Origin: Bradyrhizobium sp. ORS 278
Lineage (GTDB): Bacteria > Pseudomonadota > Alphaproteobacteria > Rhizobiales > Xanthobacteraceae
DNA length: 64,000 nucleotides
NCBI RefSeq assembly: GCF_000026145.1
Contig: NC_009445.1
Span: 5,486,501 to 5,550,500 of the forward strand
Direction: 5' to 3'
Shown here: piece after piece, positions 35,352 through 43,946 of the stretch
Position numbering within the stretch: position 1 is the stretch's first letter
Layout: each line of letters begins with the position of its first letter
The notes under the pieces: model-generated
What the model saw: only the letters and a program-made list of their open reading frames with translations
The model's database searches: none
Told to the model about the DNA's origin: nothing
Position numbers and translations under genes: made by a program

Positions 35352-35486
35352 CTTAGTTTCAATCCGCCGCGGGTCCAGCGCGACTTATCATCTCAAGCAG
35401 ACACAGCGGTGACACGGCTCCGTTCCAGGAGCATGCCCTCGCCCGCCGCCTTCACGTCTGATAGTCTGCGGACGTCGCTGAGCACC

Positions 35487-35500
35487 TTGAGGAACATCAA
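35487..35500 (+). promoter_or_regulatory. FNR/FixK box upstream of alcohol dehydrogenase
   Basis: Perfect TTGA-GGAACA-TCAA, centred 64 bp before the adh ATG at 35558 and about 142 bp from the leftward synthetase gene. The spacing matches the other boxes in the cluster. Confidence 0.72.
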
Positions 35501-35557
35501 ACCGGTGCGCCCCGGGTTGGCTTATGCGATCGGCCACAAGTCTCCAGGAGAGCCTCG

Positions 35558-36553
35558 ATGCACGCGATGGTGTTGCAAAAACCGGGGGGACCTCTTCGAC
35601 TTGAGACGCTTGCCGATCCTGAGCCGCGTCCTGGTGAGATTCGGGTCCGGGTCAGCGCGTGCGGTGTCTGCCGCACCGATCTGCATCTTCTCGATGGCGA
35701 ACTGCCCGACATCGTCTATCCGATCATTCCGGGTCACGAGATCGTCGGCCACATCGACCGTATCGGAGCAGGCGTCACGACGCATCGGCTTGGGACACGG
35801 GTCGGAATTCCCTGGCTGGGCCACACCTGTGGACTCTGCCCCTTCTGCGCGCGTGGAATGGAGAATCTCTGCGACGCGCCCGGATTGACCGGCTACACGC
35901 GCCATGGCGGATACGCCACGCACGCCGTTGCCGATGCGAGTTATGCGTTCCCGCTAGAAGGTCTGGGCGACGACGTCGCCGCTGCACCCTTGCTGTGCGC
36001 CGGCCTGATCGGCTGGCGATCGCTGGTCATGGCCGGCGACGCAGAGCACTTGGGCATCTTCGGTTTCGGAGCCGCAGGTCATATCGTCGTCCAAGTCGCC
36101 CGCTGGCAGGGGCGCAAGGTCTATGCGTTCACCCGACGAGACGATCGGACCGCGCAGGATCTCGCGCTCCAACTCGGTGCGACATGGGCGGGTCCGTCCG
36201 ACGCGCGTCCTGATGTTCCACTGGACGCGGCCATTATTTATGCGCCTGCCGGTGAGCTTGTCCCCGCCGCATTGAAAGCGGTGCGGAAGGGTGGTCGGGT
36301 CGTGTGCGCGGGCATCCACATGAGCGAGATTCCGAGCTTCCCCTACTCGCTTCTCTGGGGCGAACGTCACGTGATGTCTGTTGCCAACCTGACTCGACAG
36401 GATGGTCTGGATTTCCTGCGTGTCGCTCGTGAGGCGCAGATCCGCACTCACACGACGCCGTATCCACTGACCGATGCGAATGATGTTCTGAACCGCTTGA
36501 GGCACGGCGACGTTCTCGGGGCCGCCGTTCTCGTTCCGGACTTCGGATTCTGA
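35558..36553 (+). CDS. Zinc-dependent alcohol dehydrogenase (AdhA-like)
   Basis: A 331-residue medium-chain dehydrogenase. The catalytic zinc ligands appear in CGVCRTDLHL and GHEIVGHI. The structural zinc lobe is CGLCPFCARGMENLC (four Cys), and the Rossmann turn is GIFGFGAAGH. GGAGAG precedes the ATG. It would interconvert primary alcohols and aldehydes with NAD(P). Its FNR box suggests a fermentative or redox-balancing role at low oxygen, consistent with the adjacent acyl-CoA synthetase. It is followed after 16 bp by the kinase-like fusion. Confidence 0.9.
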   Translation: MHAMVLQKPGGPLRLETLADPEPRPGEIRVRVSACGVCRTDLHLLDGELPDIVYPIIPGHEIVGHIDRIGAGVTTHRLGTRVGIPWLGHTCGLCPFCARGMENLCDAPGLTGYTRHGGYATHAVADASYAFPLEGLGDDVAAAPLLCAGLIGWRSLVMAGDAEHLGIFGFGAAGHIVVQVARWQGRKVYAFTRRDDRTAQDLALQLGATWAGPSDARPDVPLDAAIIYAPAGELVPAALKAVRKGGRVVCAGIHMSEIPSFPYSLLWGERHVMSVANLTRQDGLDFLRVAREAQIRTHTTPYPLTDANDVLNRLRHGDVLGAAVLVPDFGF

Positions 36554-36569
36554 TGCAAGAGCTGCGGCC

Positions 36570-38120
36570 ATGACCTCATCGTCCGATCAGGATCTCGTCT
36601 TCGCCTTCCTGGGCGACACCGATCGCCATGCGGACGTCCGCAGGATCGACACCCACGCAGCTTCGGTTTTCCTGTTCGGCAAACGCGCCTTCAAGATCAA
36701 GCGGGCGATCCGGCTGCCGTTTCTCGACTATTCGACGCTCGCGCTCCGGCACGCCGCCTGCACGAAGGAGTTGGAGATCAACCGCCCGTTCGCACCCGAC
36801 ATCTACCTGCGCGTGGTCCCGATCACCCGTGCGGCGGACGGATCGCTCGATATCGATGGATCCGGTGCCCCTATCGAATATGCCGTCGAGATGCGTCGCT
36901 TCGACGATAACAATACGCTCGATCACCTCGCACGCCGAGGCGAGCTGACCGCTAGATTGGCCGACGATCTGGCTGAGACGGTCGCAGCCTCGCATCGAGT
37001 CGCAGCAGAAGTCCCGCCTGACTCGTGGATCAGGAGTATCCCGCGTTGGATCGACGCTTTCCTTGAGAGCTTCGAATCCAACCCGCGGATGGCGCGGATC
37101 GAAATCGAGGAGCTCCGCGAACTCTGCCATGCGGCGCTGTCCCGGCTCACGCCAATTCTGGAGCATCGCGTCGAAAAGGGTTATGTCCGGCGCTGTCATG
37201 GTGACCTTCATCTGGCAAATATCGTGGTGATCGACCAAAGACCGGTGCTGTTCGACGCCATCGAGTTCGATGATAGCATCGCTACGATCGACATTCTCTA
37301 CGACCTCGCGTTTCCGCTGATGGATATGCTGTACTTCGATCTGCCGGTTGCGGCCAATCATCTCCTGAATCGTTATCTGTCGATAGCCGCCTCGGACCAG
37401 ATCGATGGCTTGATACTGTTACCTCTGTTCATGACGATTCGCGCCGCCATCCGCGCACAGGTCTTCCTGGCAAAGCTCGATCGTGGCGACACCGATCATA
37501 CCGATCCCGACGGCTCCGCAACGTTCGAGACTGCCACGCGTTATTTCCAGCTTGCGCGGCAGCTTATTCGGCCATCGGCTCCGATGCTGATTGCCGTCGG
37601 CGGGCTCTCAGGAACCGGCAAATCGGCCCTGGCAAGAGCGCTGGCACCTATCCTGAAGCCGCGACCGGGAGCGATCGTTGTCCGCAGCGACGTGCTGCGC
37701 AAACATTTATTTGGCGTCGCCGAAACCGAGCGACTGCCCCAAAAGGCCTATTCGCCCGACGCGAGCTTACGAGTCTATCATGAACTGACGAAAACAGCAG
37801 CTCGTGTGCTGGCGCAGGGTTTCGCGGTCGTGGTCGACGCTGTGTTTGCAAAACACGATGAGCGAGAGGAGATCCGGACACTGGCGACCCGGCAGAACGT
37901 GCCCTTCGCCGGCCTCTTTCTCGTTGCCGACCTCCGCATCCGACAAGAGCGGATAGAGGGACGAGTCAACGACGCTTCCGATGCAACCAGCGCGATTGCG
38001 CAGGATCAGGAACGCTATGACATCGGAATGCTGGATTGGCTCCGCGTGGACGCGTCCGGAACGCCAGAATCCACGCTGGACAAAAGCCTGTCAGTGTTGC
38101 GGATCGGCAGGTCAGACTGA
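36570..38120 (+). CDS. Aminoglycoside-phosphotransferase-like domain fused to P-loop kinase
   Basis: A 516-residue two-part protein. The N-terminal about 330 residues resemble APH-type small-molecule kinases (CHGDLHLANIVVIDQRP is the catalytic loop, VLFDAIEFDDSIATIDILYDLAF the metal-binding DFD-like region). The C-terminal about 180 residues are a P-loop kinase (GGLSGTGKSALARALAP, then VVRSDVLRKHLFG and VVVDAVFAKHDERE). This COG0645-COG2187 fusion is found in many proteobacteria without a settled function. It is co-transcribed with the FNR-box alcohol dehydrogenase and ends 51 bp from the convergent PHA synthase. Confidence 0.82.
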   Translation: MTSSSDQDLVFAFLGDTDRHADVRRIDTHAASVFLFGKRAFKIKRAIRLPFLDYSTLALRHAACTKELEINRPFAPDIYLRVVPITRAADGSLDIDGSGAPIEYAVEMRRFDDNNTLDHLARRGELTARLADDLAETVAASHRVAAEVPPDSWIRSIPRWIDAFLESFESNPRMARIEIEELRELCHAALSRLTPILEHRVEKGYVRRCHGDLHLANIVVIDQRPVLFDAIEFDDSIATIDILYDLAFPLMDMLYFDLPVAANHLLNRYLSIAASDQIDGLILLPLFMTIRAAIRAQVFLAKLDRGDTDHTDPDGSATFETATRYFQLARQLIRPSAPMLIAVGGLSGTGKSALARALAPILKPRPGAIVVRSDVLRKHLFGVAETERLPQKAYSPDASLRVYHELTKTAARVLAQGFAVVVDAVFAKHDEREEIRTLATRQNVPFAGLFLVADLRIRQERIEGRVNDASDATSAIAQDQERYDIGMLDWLRVDASGTPESTLDKSLSVLRIGRSD

Positions 38121-38171
38121 GGCTTCTGGACTCATGGCCAAACCCGTGGCGAACTGTGCCGAAGGACGACC

Positions 38172-40043
38172 TCACGTGTGCACATACTCGCCTGGCGCGT
38201 CCCCAAGCTCATGTCCGTCATCCGTTCCAAGTCGCGGCGGAATAGTCAGCGCTTCCGAATGTTGAGCAAGCCAGCTGATCCATGTCGGCCACCAGGATCC
38301 CTCTATGTGCGGGGATGTGCTCTGCCATTCGTCGGGCCCGAGATAGGGCTCATCGGCCGCCTTGGTGCGTACCTGATGCGAATGTCCCTGCTCATCGGGC
38401 GGCGCGACGATGCCTGCATTGTGACCGCCACTTGCCAGGACGAACGTGACGTTGGCATCCACCTCGTAATGGATCTTGTACGTCGATTTCCACGGCGCGA
38501 CGTGGTCGCGCAGCGTTCCGACGACGAACATCGGCGTGTGGATGTCGGAGAGAGACACCGGCTTCCCCTGAACGCGATACCGTCCCTCGGCCAGATCGTT
38601 GTTCAGAAACAGCTTGCGCAGGTATTCAGAGTGCATCCGATACGGAAGCCGTGTCGCGTCGGCATTCCATGCCATCAGATCGCTCGGATGAGCCCGCTCG
38701 CCGAGCAGATAGTCGCGCGAAACGCGTGACCAGATCAGATCGTTGGATCGCAGCAACTGGAACGCTCCAGCCATCTGCGTCGTATCGAGATAGCCGCGCT
38801 CCCACATCATGTCTTCAAGGAAGGCGACCTGACTTTCGTTGATGAAGAGAGTGAGCTCTCCCGCTTCGGTGAAATCGGTCTGTGCGGCAAACAACGTGAT
38901 CGTCTTCAAACGGGTATCACCCTCGCGCGCCATCGCAGCCGCAGTGATCGAGAGCAGCGTGCCTCCGAGGCAGTAGCCGGCCGCATGAACCGGCGCATTC
39001 GGAACGATTTTCCCGATTTCGTCCAAGGCCGCCATGACACCGGTCGAGCGATAGTCGTCGAAGGCTATATCGCGATCTCTGGCGCCCGGATTGCGCCAGG
39101 AGATCATGAACACCGTGAAGCCCTGGTCCGTCAGATACCTGACCAACGAGTTGTAGTGCGACAGGTCGAGAATGTAGTATTTCATGATCCAGGCCGGCAC
39201 GATCAGGATCGGCTCGGGACGCACCTGCCGGGTCGTCGGCGCGTATTGTATCAGCTCGATCAACCGATTGCGGAGCACGATCTTGCCGGGCGCCGTCGCA
39301 ACCGTCTGACCGGGCAAGAACTCGGCTTTTTCCGACGTTCTTCCCGGCTGCAAGACCTGCATGAGATCGGCGAGCCAATTCTGCCAGCCGAAGACGAGGT
39401 TTTCGCCGCCGGTCTGGAAAGTTTTTTCCACGACCTCGGGGTTCGTCACTGCAAAGTTGGACGGGGCGAACATGTCGAGCAGCTGACGGACCGAGAAGTC
39501 GACCACGGCTTCGTTGGCCGGATTGACACCGCGAATGTTCGTCGTGGCCTTGTGCCACCAATCTTCGCCGAGCAGGAAGGCCTGGGCAAACAGGTTGAAC
39601 GGCTGCATACCCCATTGCGGCTTGGAAAATCGGTGATCATTGGCCTGCGGCTTGATCAGGTCCCAGGGACCACGGTTGGGATCGGCGAAATGGAGCGACC
39701 GTTCGGCGAGTTGCGTTACGCCATCCCACGCGCGACGCACATTGTCGAGCTGCCGCTGGGGGGCGGCCGCCAGATGGCACGCCCAGTCCAGGTAAGCCAT
39801 CGACAACGCTGCCGGGGAGATTCCGCCGGTCACGCGGGCAAGAACCGCGCTGAAGGCCTTGTCGAGTTCGTGATCCTCGCGCCCAAACTCTCCGCCGACA
39901 TCGTCCTGAGCGAGCAGCCTGACATCAGTCACGCCGAGGTGACCGCCGGCTGCCGGAGATATTTCGACGATGCTCGTCTGCCCGCGCTGATTCTGTTCTT
40001 CGCGATCCGAACGAGATACACTCGTACTCTTCAATTCTGCCAC
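38172..40043 (-). CDS. phaC: Poly(3-hydroxyalkanoate) synthase
   Basis: A 623-residue class I-type PHA synthase. The lipase-like box is GYCLGG with catalytic Cys358; the Asp is probably in TLRDHVAPW and the His in ASGGHNAGIV. The family's N-terminal half (NPANEAVVDFSVRQLLDMF, WQNWLADLMQ) is present. It polymerises hydroxyacyl-CoA into storage granules. The GTG start at 40043 lies inside the end of the phasin gene (13-bp overlap), with GGGG five bases before, implying translational coupling. No phaA/phaB are adjacent, so this is likely an accessory synthase under FNR control through the phasin promoter. Confidence 0.88.
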   Translation of the reverse strand: MAELKSTSVSRSDREEQNQRGQTSIVEISPAAGGHLGVTDVRLLAQDDVGGEFGREDHELDKAFSAVLARVTGGISPAALSMAYLDWACHLAAAPQRQLDNVRRAWDGVTQLAERSLHFADPNRGPWDLIKPQANDHRFSKPQWGMQPFNLFAQAFLLGEDWWHKATTNIRGVNPANEAVVDFSVRQLLDMFAPSNFAVTNPEVVEKTFQTGGENLVFGWQNWLADLMQVLQPGRTSEKAEFLPGQTVATAPGKIVLRNRLIELIQYAPTTRQVRPEPILIVPAWIMKYYILDLSHYNSLVRYLTDQGFTVFMISWRNPGARDRDIAFDDYRSTGVMAALDEIGKIVPNAPVHAAGYCLGGTLLSITAAAMAREGDTRLKTITLFAAQTDFTEAGELTLFINESQVAFLEDMMWERGYLDTTQMAGAFQLLRSNDLIWSRVSRDYLLGERAHPSDLMAWNADATRLPYRMHSEYLRKLFLNNDLAEGRYRVQGKPVSLSDIHTPMFVVGTLRDHVAPWKSTYKIHYEVDANVTFVLASGGHNAGIVAPPDEQGHSHQVRTKAADEPYLGPDEWQSTSPHIEGSWWPTWISWLAQHSEALTIPPRLGTDDGHELGDAPGEYVHT

Positions 40044-40393
40044 CGTTGCCCCATGAGATTTACACTGGCATCGATCAGGCGCTGTCCGTGCCTGAAAAGG
40101 CGGTCGCAATCCCTCCTGATGAAGTCAAGCTGATGCTGTCCACATTCCTGGACCATTGTCTGTATGCCCTTGACGGAATGCACGCCGGCCAGTTTCGATA
40201 CGAACTCGGCGAGCAGATGTGTTTCCGTCCGCGTACGATCCAGCAGCTCGTTGCTGGCGAACAGCATCTCCTCAAGGACAATCTGCTGGGACCCGATCAG
40301 CAGCTCGAGTGCGTGCTTGTTGGACAGCGCGACACGTTCGGTGAGCTGGGCCGTTTCCTCGGCCACGGCATTGGCGCTGGCGAGCTCGGACAT
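40031..40393 (-). CDS. Phasin-family protein
   Basis: A 120-residue, almost wholly helical protein (ELASANAVAEETAQLTERVA, LIGSQQIVLEEMLFASNELL) with the amphipathic, Ala/Leu/Gln-rich composition of phasins. Phasins coat PHA granules and recruit the synthase. GGAG precedes the ATG. Its reading frame overlaps the phaC start, and a perfect FNR box is centred 65 bp upstream. Confidence 0.75.
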   Translation of the reverse strand: MSELASANAVAEETAQLTERVALSNKHALELLIGSQQIVLEEMLFASNELLDRTRTETHLLAEFVSKLAGVHSVKGIQTMVQECGQHQLDFIRRDCDRLFRHGQRLIDASVNLMGQRWQN

Positions 40394-40451
40394 GGCACCG
40401 CTCCTCTTGCTGGATGGTGATGTCTGTTAGCCCGCGGGCGGTGCCTCGTCC

Positions 40452-40465
40452 TTGAGCTGCATCAA
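40452..40465 (-). promoter_or_regulatory. FNR/FixK box for phasin-phaC
   Basis: Perfect TTGA-GCTGCA-TCAA, centred 65 bp before the phasin ATG. A second box lies 32 bp away facing the opposite gene. Confidence 0.73.
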
Positions 40466-40483
40466 GAACCGGCAAGCTGCTCT

Positions 40484-40497
40484 TTGACCTGGGTCAA
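40484..40497 (+). promoter_or_regulatory. FNR/FixK box for CBS-BON gene
   Basis: Perfect TTGA-CCTGGG-TCAA, centred 62 bp before the ATG at 40553. It forms a matched pair with the phasin box in the divergent spacer. Confidence 0.73.
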
Positions 40498-40552
40498 TTC
40501 AGGACGTGACCGGTGGACTACCGTTGTCTGACCCACGGCACTGGAGTTCCCC

Positions 40553-41281
40553 ATGCGCGCCCATCAGATCATGACCCGTCCTGTCATCACCGTCACGCCG
40601 GATACCTCGATTGTGGATGCGGCCAACATCATGCTTCAGCGCCATGTCAGCGGCCTTCCGGTGGTCGATGCAAGCGGCAAGCTGGTGGGCGTCGTCTCGG
40701 AGGGAGACTTCATCCGTCGGACCGAAATCGGTACCGGACGTAAGCGCGGCCGCTGGCTTCGCTTCATCCTGGGTCCCGGGAAGTCGGCCGCCGATTTCGT
40801 CCATGAGCACGGCCGCAAAGTCTCGGAGGTCATGACGAGGTCTCCCCTGACCATCACGGAGGACGCCGCGCTGGCTGAAATCGTGGAGATCATGGAAAAG
40901 AATCACGTGAAGCGATTGCCGGTGGTCAAGGGCGACCAGGTGGTCGGGATCGTCTCACGGGCTAACCTGCTGCAGGCCGTCGCCTCGCTGGGCCGGCAGG
41001 TTCCCGATCCGACCGCCGACGACGATCACATCCGCGACCGCGTGATCGACATGATGGAGAAGAACGATTGGTGTCCGTTCGGCTTGTCGGTCATCGTCAA
41101 GGACGGGATCGTTCATCTGAGCGGCGTCATCACCGAGGAACGCTCTCGGCAGGCGGCCGTCGTCGCAGCTGAAAATATCGCTGGGGTCCGCAAGGTTCAC
41201 GACCATCTGTGCTGGGTCGACACGATGTCCGGCATGTACCTGAATTCGCCGGAAGACGAGGACATGGCGAAGGCGAGCTGA
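40553..41281 (+). CDS. CBS-pair and BON-domain protein
   Basis: A 242-residue protein. Two CBS domains (about 1-65 and 90-145: SGLPVVDASGKLVGVVSEGDF and KRLPVVKGDQVVGIVSRANL) form a Bateman module that usually binds adenine nucleotides. A BON domain (about 160-225; LSVIVKDGIVHLSGVITEE) follows, a fold linked to membrane or lipid association. There is no signal peptide. It may sense energy charge and act at the membrane during oxygen limitation, as related CBS proteins in Anr/FNR regulons are thought to. It diverges from phasin-phaC, each with its own box. Confidence 0.85.
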   Translation: MRAHQIMTRPVITVTPDTSIVDAANIMLQRHVSGLPVVDASGKLVGVVSEGDFIRRTEIGTGRKRGRWLRFILGPGKSAADFVHEHGRKVSEVMTRSPLTITEDAALAEIVEIMEKNHVKRLPVVKGDQVVGIVSRANLLQAVASLGRQVPDPTADDDHIRDRVIDMMEKNDWCPFGLSVIVKDGIVHLSGVITEERSRQAAVVAAENIAGVRKVHDHLCWVDTMSGMYLNSPEDEDMAKAS

Positions 41282-41333
41282 GGATCAAACGTCGGCCGCA
41301 TGAACCAGTCGGTCGATCGCCGGCGTTGGCCAG

Positions 41334-42617
41334 CTATTTGTCAGTCGGCTGACCTTGGATAGCCGGGGCGTCCGGACCGAAGGCGCCCCGATCGCGAAGC
41401 GCTTCGATCTCCTGCTCGGAGTATCCCAGCCTGTCACGTAGAACAGTAGCCGTGTGCTCGCCGAGCCGCGGCGCCGCTCGGGGCGTGACGGCGGGCGTCA
41501 TCTGCATGCTGATCGCTGGCTCGATATTGGGTACGGCACCTGCCGTCATGTGTGGGATGCGACAGATCCGGTTGCGCTCTCGCACCTCTGGCGCGCCGAA
41601 GGCCTGTGCCACCGTTCGGACGCGGCCGACGGGGACCCCGGCATCGTTCATCCGCGAGATCCACACCTCCATCTGCTTGGCCGCAAAGATGTCGGCGAGG
41701 ATACCACGCAGTTGGGCGCGGTTGCTCCAGCGTGCTTTCCTCGTCGCGAAGCGCGGATCGCTCAGCAGATCCGGGCGCTCGAGCACCTCGGCGACCAGCC
41801 GATGGTAGAGCCGATCGTTGGCGCAGGCCACATAGAGCGGACCATCCGACGCTTCGAACACACCGACCGTCGGCGAATCGTTCGGCGAGTTTCCAGTGCG
41901 CGTGGGATTCACGCCGCTCATCAGATAAGCCATTCCAGAAAAGCCTGTCAGCGCCAGAGCCGTGTCGAACAAGGCCACCTCGACGTGCTGCCCCCGGCCG
42001 AGCCGTTGTCGTGCCGCAAGCGCCAGCAGGATGGCATTGCAGGCCGACATGCCGGTAGCGAAGTCGACGATGGGGGGACCTGTCCGCACTGGTGGACCAT
42101 CGGGAAAACCGTTGAGCGACATGAAACCGCTTTCGGCCTGGGTGATCGGATCGAAACCCGATCGCCACGCAAACGGACCGGTGCGTCCATAGGCCGAGAT
42201 CGAGCAATAGATCAGGCTCGGATTGGCGCTCGACACCGTCGGATAGTCCAGACCATGCTTCTCCATGACATGCGACGAAAAATTCTCCACGACGACATCG
42301 GCCTTGGCGATGAGCGCGCGCGCAATATTTCTCGCTTCCGGAGTCGTGAGGTCCAGCACCATCCCTTGCTTGTTGCGGTTGAGGCTGAGAAAAGCTGCGC
42401 TTTCGCCACCGAGCTCGGCATGCTCGTAGGCCCGCGTGTCATCTCCCTTGATCGGCTGCTCGATCTTGATCACCTCGGCACCGAAGTCCGCCAAGGTTTG
42501 CGTACACGCCGGCCCGGCCACCACGCGCGTGAAATCGATCACGAGCAGGCCAGCCAAAGCTGCCGGCGCATCAGCCGGGCGCGGGTTGCGGTCCTGTAGC
42601 GCGACCTGAATGGGCAT
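41334..42617 (-). CDS. CaiB/BaiF-family CoA transferase
   Basis: A 427-residue class III CoA transferase. Characteristic segments are LLVIDFTRVVAGPACTQTLADFGAEVIKIEQP, read in two parts (VVAGPACTQ and GAEVIKIE), then NRNKQGMVLDL and the catalytic aspartate in RSGFDPITQAESG. GGGAACCTC precedes the ATG. It would move CoA between two carboxylic acids, which the sequence does not identify. No FNR box lies upstream, and it stands alone between the CBS gene and the prophage remnant. Confidence 0.86.
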   Translation of the reverse strand: MPIQVALQDRNPRPADAPAALAGLLVIDFTRVVAGPACTQTLADFGAEVIKIEQPIKGDDTRAYEHAELGGESAAFLSLNRNKQGMVLDLTTPEARNIARALIAKADVVVENFSSHVMEKHGLDYPTVSSANPSLIYCSISAYGRTGPFAWRSGFDPITQAESGFMSLNGFPDGPPVRTGPPIVDFATGMSACNAILLALAARQRLGRGQHVEVALFDTALALTGFSGMAYLMSGVNPTRTGNSPNDSPTVGVFEASDGPLYVACANDRLYHRLVAEVLERPDLLSDPRFATRKARWSNRAQLRGILADIFAAKQMEVWISRMNDAGVPVGRVRTVAQAFGAPEVRERNRICRIPHMTAGAVPNIEPAISMQMTPAVTPRAAPRLGEHTATVLRDRLGYSEQEIEALRDRGAFGPDAPAIQGQPTDK

Positions 42618-42778
42618 TGAGGTTCCCTTCCCTTGTCGATCGTCTCAAGCGATCGTTGGCCGGCGGATGGACGCGGTTGCGCGAGCCTCCCCCGGAGCAC
42701 GGTGACTTGAATCATCGCATAACAATAGCCCGGCCGACAATTCGGCTCACCTCGCCTTTCCTGCTGCAACGCAACCGG

Positions 42779-43246
42779 TCATGAATCGGGACGGATCATC
42801 TTCCGCCAGTACAGCGAATGGTCCCAAGCCCAGGGCCGCGGAGGTTGGAACAAGGCGTAACCGCAGCGGATGAAGTTGTTCGCGGAGACTATGTTGTCCG
42901 TCGTATCCGACACGATGCAATACAGTCCGGAACGCCGCCCGTATCGTTCGATCGCCCGCATCATGCGGCGTTGAAGGCCCTGCCCGCTGCGTTCGCCAAT
43001 CACGCCGACCCTCGCGAGATAGCCGATCCCCTCGCCGAGGATGGACGGAACGAGGCCAGCGAAGGCGGTCGGACGTCCCTGCTCCGTCGTGATCCACCAA
43101 TGGCCAATTTCGAAATCCGGCACGGGAGCCCGATCGAGGAACGTCCTTGCATGAAGATCCTTCAGGGTCTCCGCGACGTCTGGCTCGGAGGCATCGACCT
43201 CGCGGATGCGGAAGCGGCGCTGCCGCCGCGGAACATGGCTCGGCAT
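42779..43246 (-). CDS. GNAT-family acetyltransferase, prophage-associated
   Basis: A 155-residue protein with a GNAT-like core (GRPTAFAGLVPS, YLARVGVIGERSGQGLQRRM with the acetyl-CoA loop, then IVSANNFIRCGY). It lies 4 bp downstream of a small phage-type membrane protein gene. Acetyltransferases of this type occur in the packaging or lysis regions of podovirus-like prophages. It may be the last surviving complete gene of the local remnant. Confidence 0.68.
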   Translation of the reverse strand: MPSHVPRRQRRFRIREVDASEPDVAETLKDLHARTFLDRAPVPDFEIGHWWITTEQGRPTAFAGLVPSILGEGIGYLARVGVIGERSGQGLQRRMMRAIERYGRRSGLYCIVSDTTDNIVSANNFIRCGYALFQPPRPWAWDHSLYWRKMIRPDS

Positions 43247-43250
43247 GACC

Positions 43251-43550
43251 TCATTTTCCGAGCACGACTTTGATGCCGAGCCAGATCGCGCCGACGAGGC
43301 CGGTCGCGATGACGGTGATGACGGCCTTGAACGTGTAGCTCTGCGCCTGCTCCACGCTCTTGCGCCAGCGCCGCAGGTGCTGGAAGTCGGCCCGCAATTC
43401 CTTGCGGTCCTCTTCCTCGATGCCGAACGAGGTGAGAATGGTGACGATCGCCCGCATCACGACGGCGTCCATCTCTTCCCGCTGCAGGTTGCTCTGCGTG
43501 CCCAGGGTCTCGGCTACGACCGCTCTGATCTCGTCATGCGTCATGCTCAT
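43251..43550 (-). CDS. Small phage-type membrane protein (holin-like)
   Basis: A 99-residue protein. The N-terminus is polar and helical (MSMTHDEIRAVVAETLGTQ), and the C-terminus is a single strong hydrophobic helix (FKAVITVIATGLVGAIWLGI). Start at 43550. The topology is like small phage membrane proteins near the terminase, including holin-like ones, but the function is not established. It overlaps the terminase-remnant frame by four bases. Confidence 0.58.
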   Translation of the reverse strand: MSMTHDEIRAVVAETLGTQSNLQREEMDAVVMRAIVTILTSFGIEEEDRKELRADFQHLRRWRKSVEQAQSYTFKAVITVIATGLVGAIWLGIKVVLGK

Positions 43551-43783
43551 CGTCGGATGATCCTCGCTACGTTTTCGAAGCCGCGCTTGGCGAAGTAGAA
43601 TGAGATGACGAGATTGGCCGTCGTCGAGGCGAAGCCCGCCAGCGGATCCGTCGAGCCGAGCCCGAGAACCTTGTCCCACACAAGCAGCTTGCCCGAGCCG
43701 CGGCCGCCGAACGCGCCCTTGTAGCGCGCCGGCCGGAGCAATGGCTCGAACACTTTTGCGGTGGGGATCTTGAGGGTGGACAA
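43547..43783 (-). pseudogene. Terminase large-subunit N-terminus joined in frame to an unrelated C-terminal tail
   Basis: A 78-codon frame with two parts. The first (LKIPTAKVFEPLLRPARYKG then GAFGGRGSGK) is the start of a PBSX-type phage terminase, ending within Walker A. The second (VWDKVLGLGSTDPLAGFAST with a hydrophobic run LVISFYFAKRGF) has no terminase similarity and looks like the C-terminus of another small phage protein. A deletion after the GSGK codons would explain it. The start at 43783 (TTG after GAGAGAGGGCC) is plausible but the product cannot package DNA. Confidence 0.6.
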
Positions 43784-43946
43784 TGACGGCCCTCTCTCGA
43801 GGCAATCGCTCGGCTCAAAGGTTCGGCGCAAATGGATCTTCGTCAATCAGGACGAATCCAAGCCGGCAATCCTCCAACGAATATCTCGCAGAGAGCCGAC
43901 CGCGAGCCGTCGCTTGAAAGCACGACCACCCTCAGGCTCTCCCTCG

